Positions 58,556 through 64,000 of a DNA stretch of 64,000 nt are shown here, one piece after another. Numbering within the stretch: position 1 is the stretch's first letter; each line of letters opens with the position of its first letter. The stretch lies in the NCBI GenBank assembly GCA_038380435.1, contig JAWZYU010000017.1, forward strand, positions 20,769,283 through 20,833,282, written 5' to 3'. Under the pieces are notes generated by a model. That model saw only the letters and a list, made by a program, of their open reading frames with translations. It searched no databases and was not told the origin of the DNA. A program made the position numbers and the translations under genes. This DNA comes from Ryuthela nishihirai (taxonomy: Eukaryota > Arthropoda > Arachnida > Araneae > Heptathelidae).

Positions 58556-60084
58556 AATTATAAAATATACTTCAAGTAAAAAAAATTGAAATAACCGATA
58601 GGTTAGATCATTTTATGGGTGAGGAATTATTACCCCTCACTATAAAGAAAAAAAATATGGTATCAAATATCCTTCAATTCACAAGGAATACAGTTTGCAC
58701 TGGACCCCTTCAAGTCTACTTCACTGCATTCCACTTCATTATTATTGCTAATCTAACTGGCTAACAACCATCTCCTTACTCCCATATACCTCAATTCACA
58801 TCCCCATTAAATTAATGGCATATTTTAAAATTTTTAAGGGCAGTTAATTAAAGACCCCTCTCCCCCTCACCCCTAAAAATTCCATTTCTACAGTTAACTC
58901 CCTCCAACGCAAGAGGATTTAAAGAATATAAAAGTTCTATCTTAGCTCCCAGGGCACAAATTTCCACCCCTATTCAATACCCCAGACCCCTCCTCCCCCA
59001 CACCATCAAAAATTTATAACTAACTCAATCCCATACCTTTAACTACAGTCCGTCCCATTACCTAGGTAGTTACGCTACATTGTGTAATGCAACGCAAGCG
59101 CTAAAATCTGCCTTATTGACACCAACTCGCAGCATGTCCCACAAAAAGCATTATACATTTCACCCTCCATCATGGAAGCTATTTTAACTACTCCCCACCA
59201 CTCTCTAACACTTTTTACGACGTAGCAGCTTCCCTTTGCTTCTTTTTTTTTTCATTTTTAAACGAATCTAGGCGGCCTGCGAGCCATTAAGCCTAATCGC
59301 CGAAATATGGGATAACCAGCACTTTACGGTCCTGGTCCCGCCAGTCGTTGTTTACAGCGCCCAAAATTGAATTTTGTGATAGGACCAGATGATAAAGGAA
59401 CTGAGGCCCCTTTTGCAAAGTGGTCCAGGAATAAGTGAACAACTATCTTTGCGAATATACCTGTAAATTACTAAGATTAACCTTACCAACTCTTTTTACA
59501 AAAACTACTAGCCACGCATCAAACAATTTAGTTGCAGAATTTCAGTCATCAAATACTCCAAAACTGTAGGTAAGTATATTGGGCTCTCAGAACCAATTAT
59601 TTTCAGACGTTGATCACCACGCATCAGACGATGAACTCTTCCTATAGAAAAGTTGCGATCAGTTTTGTCGACTAACATATTACCGCATCAGCCATATCTT
59701 CAAATGTCTTGAGTGACTTTCCTAAGATTAATTTAATGCTAAATCACTTAGAGATAATAAAAAATATGCACACACCACTACCACCGACAAGTTCCTCTAT
59801 TCTTCTCTTTTACAACGTTAGTTTAAAATTTTACTGTTCCAAATGGCTTCTGGCATAATTCACATGCTGAAGTAAACGCGAGCATCAAAATGATGCTTCA
59901 CATCACGATTTCATTTTTGTTTGTTCATTTGTCGTAACACTGTCCTCTCTTTAGGTCTTGTTCGTCCCAAACAGTTTTGGATTCCGAAGCTTCTTCAGTT
60001 CTTTGATGAAACTGGACCAAACGATTCACATGAATTACCTTGAACTTTGTAGTCGACGTCCAAAAGTAACCCCAAAGTCCCCCC
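58556..60084. other. Unassigned sequence
   Basis: C-rich runs lie between 58.85 and 59.0 kb. The stretch 59040-59420 is CpG-richer and has SINE-like texture without a clear A/B box. No gene recognised. Confidence 0.35.
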
Positions 60085-61890
60085 CCCCCCTCCAAGTAAC
60101 TCGGAGTTGGCAAAATTGAAGCGACTTCGTAAAATCTAGGTGAGTTGTGAAAATTTGTAATTTTTTTTTTGGACAATTAAGGGGAGTTGTCAAAATCGAG
60201 GCAACTTGGTAAATCTAAGGCAGTTTGGAAAATGGAGAGACGGCAAAATTTAGAGCAGTTGGCAAAAATCAAAGCCGCTTAGTAAAAATAGGTGAGTTGG
60301 CAAAATTCGGAGTGATTTGGTAAAATCTTGGGGAGTTGGCAAAATCGGGACAACTTGTCAATATCTTGGGGAGTTGGCAAAATTCGGAGTGACTTGGTAA
60401 AATCTTGGAGAGTTGGCGAAACTAGGAGTGACTTCACAAAATCTTGGGAGTTGACAAAATTCGGAGTGACTTGACAAAATCGTGGGGAGTTGGGAAAATT
60501 CAGGTGAGATGTAAAAATTAGGATTTTTTTCTGTAAAATAATGGCGAGTTGGCAAAACTTAGGGAGTTGACAAAATCTAGGGGCAGTTGGCATAATTCGG
60601 AGTGACTTGACAAAATCGCGGAGAGTTGACAAAGAGATTGAGAGTTGAGAGAGACTTCAAACTTTTAAACTCCCCAAGATTTTGACAAGTTAACTCGATT
60701 TTAGTCAACTATCCTGAATTTCACAAACGCAATCCCAATTATCACAACTCGCCAGTATTTTCCAAATGGATTCGAATTTTGCCAACTGCCGTACGTTTTG
60801 TTAAGTTTCCTCAATAATTTGTCCAACACTCCTTAATTTCACAAAACAAATTCCAATTTTCACAACTCGCCTATATCTTACCAAGTGCATTCGAATTTTG
60901 AAAACTACGCTAGATTTTGCCAACTCGCAGTAATTTTACAGAAAAAATCGCACTTTTTACATCTTCCCTGAATATGCCAAGCCACTTCGAATTTCATCAA
61001 CTTTCCTTAATTGCACAAGAAAAGCACAATTTTCACAACTCCCCTGTATTTTACCAAATGGCTTCGAATTTTTCCAAGAGTTCTTGGTTTTTCCAACTCT
61101 CCTTAATTTCACAAAACCAATCCCAATTTTTACATCTCACCTGTACTTTTCCAAGTGGTTTCCAGTTTTGCCAACTTCCCTAGATTTTTGTCAAGTTTTC
61201 TCGATTTTGTCAACTCTCCTTAATTTCACAAAAACAATCCCAAATTTCAAAAATCGTCCGTATTTTACCAAGTGAATTCGAATTTTGTCAACTGTCCTAG
61301 ATTTTGCCGTCTCGCTACAATTTTACAGAAAAAAATCCCAATTTTACATCACGCCTGATTTTTGCAAAGCCACTCTGAAATTTGCCAACTCTCCTAGACA
61401 TTGCGAAGTTGCCTTGATTTTGTAAACACGCCAAAATTTTACTGAAAAAAATATTGCAATTTTTGCATCTCACCTGAATTTTGTCAACACGCCAAAATTT
61501 TACTGAAAAAAGATTGCAATTTTTACATCTCACCTGAATTTTGCCAACTCCACACGATTTTGTCAAGTCACTCCGAATTTTGCCAACTCCCCAAGATTTT
61601 AACAAGTTGTCCTGATTTTGCCAACTCCCCAAGATTTTACCAAGTCACTCCGAATTTTGCCAACTCCCTAAGATTTTGCCAACTCACCTGTTTTTACAAA
61701 GCGTCTTTGAATTTTGCCAACTGCTCTAAAATTTGCCGTCTCTCCATTTTCCAAACTGCTTTAGATTTGCCAAGTTGCCTCGATTTTGACAACTACCCTT
61801 AATTTTCCAAAAAAAAAAAATTACAAATTTTCACAAATCACCTAGATTTTACGAAGTCGCTTCGAATTTTGCCAACTCCGAGTTATTGTG
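60085..61890. repeat. Large foldback made of ~20-bp iterated units
   Basis: The left part (60085-60655) iterates 'gagttggcaaaattcgg' and 'agtgacttggtaaaatctt', a ~40-bp pair of related half-units. From about 60660 to 61890 the same words run in reverse complement. The outermost ~450 bp on each side align along their whole length, including unique markers ('aatggagagacggcaaa', 'gaagcgacttcgtaaaatct'), so this is a true long inverted repeat and not only a repeated word. Apparent ORFs with repeated FCQLP/FANSPRF peptides on both strands are translations of the units. Confidence 0.9.
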
Positions 61891-61935
61891 GGGGGAGAGC
61901 CTCCCCCAATCCTCCCATGGCTACGCCCCTGTCCA
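61891..61935. repeat. hAT-like terminal motif beside the foldback
   Basis: The reverse complement of 61916-61931 is 'caggggcgtagccatg', a terminal motif seen in many hAT-type elements. No equal motif is visible at the left side near 60050-60085, which has only a poly-C run. Confidence 0.45.
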
Positions 61936-62265
61936 TGCCACCCGGGGATGATTGTTTGTTTCGCAAATTTGCCGCCGCCGCCGCTAAAAAAATGGCGCAC
62001 GGTACCCTTGTTGCGATTCTTCAGTGTGGCGCGAAAATCTTAAGTAGAAACGAACAAAATAATAACGCCCTGAATACGTGAACAATATAAATCTACATAT
62101 TAAAAAGTTTCATATGTCGCATCGTTAATATTTAAATATAAATTAAAAAACTAAAAAAAAACACTCTTCCTATATGAGCCTTAAATGATAAAAATTAATT
62201 ATACCTTTAAGCAGCTTTTTGGCATAGAAGTTTGCCATGAGCTAGTCAGTTTCAAGAAGATCTGT
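61936..62265. other. Short flank, no gene
   Basis: It contains a (GCC)n-like stretch at 61970-61985. The 70-codon frame across it is unrecognised. Confidence 0.35.
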
Positions 62266-62375
62266 GAATAAGGCGAGAGACCTAGACAGAAAGACAACAC
62301 AAACATCCATGCGTTACCCAGGTCCCTTTGGCTGGTATCTAAGTGTGCTAAAAACTCGGCCACCATGCCTCTAAA
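62266..62375 (-). mobile_element. tRNA-derived SINE, minus copy, truncated
   Basis: The reverse complement reads 'catggtggccgagtttttag', 'cacacttagataccagcc', 'aaagggacctgggtaacgca' and 'tggatgtttgtg'. This is the head of the SINE family at 18715, 26355 and 62855. Confidence 0.62.
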
Positions 62376-62408
62376 GAGTTGAAAATGAATCTAAAGCATA
62401 TTTTTGGT

Positions 62409-62592
62409 ATAATCAGTAGCTGAATTTGTATTCACTTCAAAGGAAGAAAGGGCGCCGATTTACCTACTGAACAAAATTGCAGCGCACAATGTTCTTTTGA
62501 AATGAATACGAATTCAGTAACTGACTGCAATATTGATACGTTTAAGGTTTATTTTCTACTTTTTAGGACATATAGAGGAAGATAGGTATTTT
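62409..62592. mobile_element. Hairpin MITE, copy 2
   Basis: This is the family of 2882-3110. It shares 'tgaatttgtattcacttcaa', 'aaaggaagaaaggg' and, on the right, 'gaattcagtaactgactgca' and 'gaagataggtatt'. The left arm is shortened and the copy is more diverged. Confidence 0.75.
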
Positions 62593-62854
62593 TTAAATTT
62601 TTAATTTAAATATTTTATTTTATGTTTTTTTTTTTACCAATATGCTATGATTTCTATGAAATACATAGTCACTGTACATTTTTGTGAAATACATACATAT
62701 GTGTTACTGACATAACAAGAGGTAAGTCTGATGAATATACTGGAATTGTTGGAATATTGCATACATATATTCAGTTTTCTGAAGATACCATGTGATCAGG
62801 CAGAAATCAAAGGTGACAAAGGCCTCCTCCTCCTCCCATAACAATTATAGGACT

Positions 62855-63050
62855 GTGTGATTAGTGTGCTTGGCCCACAAATCAGAGGAACTCGGGTTCG
62901 AGCCCTGATAAGGCATTGATATTTTCTTTCGTGTGAGGTCTCGCCTTCCTCACAGATTTCTTCTATGGCTTATTATATTGAAAGGTTGCTGTCAGATCTC
63001 TCTGTTTGAAGCAGCTGCTTGAGAGATAAATTTTTTTATTTATTTGATTA
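62855..63050 (+). mobile_element. tRNA-derived SINE with (TTTA)n tail
   Basis: The B box 'gggttcgagccctg' is nearly canonical. The body 'gtgtgaggtctcgccttcct' is followed by 'gtcagatctctctgtttgaa', 'gcagctgcttgagagataaa' and a 'tttatttatttgatt' tail. It is one of the best-preserved copies of this family here. Confidence 0.78.
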
Positions 63051-63437
63051 CGAGCAAATATATAGCTTATCAGATGCAAATAAAAAAAATTACATCTAAA
63101 TCGAATTTTATTCTTCAACCTCCATTTTTTTTTCTCTACCACAGAATGTAAGATAATACCCGCTTCATCAGAAAATATTTTCTGGTTATGTTGCGCATTG
63201 TGATATTTTTAGAAATCAAGAAAATACTTCATTAAACTCTTAAAAATAAATATTCATGATGTGACTTTTGCTTCTTCTAATTCTTTAAATCTCTGTGATT
63301 AAAAAGAAATAATTCTCTAACGTTTGACACATAAATTCGGATGATTTTAAGCAACAAAATGTTAGTTTTGTACAAGAGAAATTTAAATTTATTTCAAAGA
63401 GCGAATGGCTTAAGAAAGATCTTTTGATACTTATAAG

Positions 63438-63530
63438 CAGTGGTGAAAGTAAGCCGGTACGCCGAACCGGCAAGAAATTATTTGCCGGTACGACGTACCG
63501 GTAAGACCATTTTCAGTAGTGGCACCTTAA
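63438..63530 (+). mobile_element. hAT-like element end or MITE
   Basis: 'cagtggtgaaagtaagccgg' followed by repeated 'ccggtacg' / 'cgtaccgg' palindromes is typical of some hAT-type ends. The other end could not be placed, so the extent is a guess. Confidence 0.4.
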
Positions 63531-63625
63531 CGATTTCTTTTTCACCTTAATGCTTTTTCAACCGAGAATTTAATTTTTTTTCCTTTTAAGAAAAACTCGT
63601 CGGTTTTTAATTATATTACTATAGT

Positions 63626-63860
63626 TTAACCCTTTAGATACCAGTCTATTTAGAAATCGGATACTTGAGATTCCATTTCTGCCGACAGGGAGTGCCAAGG
63701 GGAGTGCTAGAAATCGGAAGTAGTGCTTTCTCTCGTTGAACGATTAGCAAGGAAATCGGGTATAGAGAGCAGAGCTTGATAAACAAAGGCGACTCCAACC
63801 AAAGCCGTCTTTCGGGGAATCGTATAAAGAGTTCACGAACAATGCACGTTCACGAACATC
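63626..63860 (+). repeat. TTAACCCTTT-starting dispersed repeat, copy 2
   Basis: It starts 'ttaaccctttagataccag' like 24662 and has 'ggcgactccaaccaaagcc'. It may be a piggyBac-type non-autonomous element. The right end was not found. Confidence 0.4.
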
Positions 63861-63917
63861 CGCCGTAGCTGTCTGGGTTCGGTCTTAATCACTACCGGAG
63901 GCAGAATTGGGAATTAA

Positions 63918-64000
63918 ATAAAAATAAATATCCCCTCAAGCAGCTGCTTGCCACAGAGGTCTGACAGGAATACAGGATGATAAATCAATTGCAATGCAGC
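63918..64000 (-). mobile_element. SINE 3' end, minus copy, cut by window end
   Basis: The reverse complement reads 'gtcagacctctgtggcaagc', 'agctgcttgaggggatattt' and 'atttttatttaatt', the 3' part of the 26355/62855 SINE family. Confidence 0.7.

Noticed and set aside
60279..60632. 117-codon minus open frame with repeated FCQLP/FVKSL peptides (and similar plus frames at 60917 and 61560).
   Set aside because: They are translations of the iterated ~20-bp units; the same peptides appear on both strands of the inverted repeat, so a coding role is unlikely.
60085..61890. CRISPR array.
   Set aside because: Units are contiguous and degenerate with no unique equal-length spacers, they invert in the middle, and the host is eukaryotic.

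Overview
This window looks like nuclear DNA of a metazoan, most likely an invertebrate. It is AT-rich, has spliced exons separated by introns of 12-23 kb, tRNA-derived SINEs, several non-LTR retrotransposon copies, Penelope-like fragments, Tc1 and mariner elements and many MITEs. Nothing suggests prokaryotic or viral organisation. The mariner subfamily and the 'PPLHIKL' repeat protein are common in arthropods, but the sequence does not fix the taxon.

Only one host gene is well supported. It lies on the minus strand and encodes a low-complexity Ser/Pro/Arg-rich (SR-like) protein. Three exons were found at 39097-39249, 27175-27321 and 3645-3845. Each has AG/GT borders, each length is a multiple of three (153, 147, 201 bp), and all junctions are phase 2, so they join in one frame. 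The 11.8 kb and 23.3 kb introns hold most of the repeats described here. The gene must continue below position 3645 and may begin above 39249.

Layout. 1-3.6 kb: end of a pogo/Tigger-like transposase, a dispersed repeat and a hairpin MITE. 3.6-3.85 kb: SR-like exon. 4-5.3 kb: mariner-like element with TIRs of about 145 bp. 6.4-10.2 kb: Penelope-like remnant, a SINE, decayed tandem repeats and a minisatellite. 10-20 kb: mostly plain AT-rich intron. 20.0-21.2 kb: complete but dead Tc1 element. 25-31.6 kb: LINE fragment, SINE, SR-like exon, an unassigned stretch and a Penelope fragment. 32-34.3 kb: minus-strand LINE copy with an open RT frame. 34.5-40.3 kb: SINE-like repeat, TTAA MITEs, LINE fragments and the 39.1 kb exon. 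41.2-44.7 and 48.9-52.3 kb: two near full-length copies of the same RTE-like LINE, the second with a 10-bp target-site duplication. 45-46.2 kb: LINE/'PPLHIKL' chimera. 52.6-54.8 kb: another LINE tail and a GC-rich island of hairpins. 55-60 kb: CpG-richer sequence with a possible exon and a foldback repeat. 60.1-61.9 kb: a large foldback built of ~20-bp units. 62-64 kb: SINEs, a second hairpin MITE and an hAT-like end.

The mobile elements do not work together as a system. They record repeated invasion of one gene region by a few families, the RTE-like LINE being the most recently active (seven copies or fragments here). The most unusual structures are the 60-62 kb foldback, the hairpin array at 54.26-54.38 kb, the hairpin-templated insertion in LINE copy A, and the phase-matched SR-like exons.
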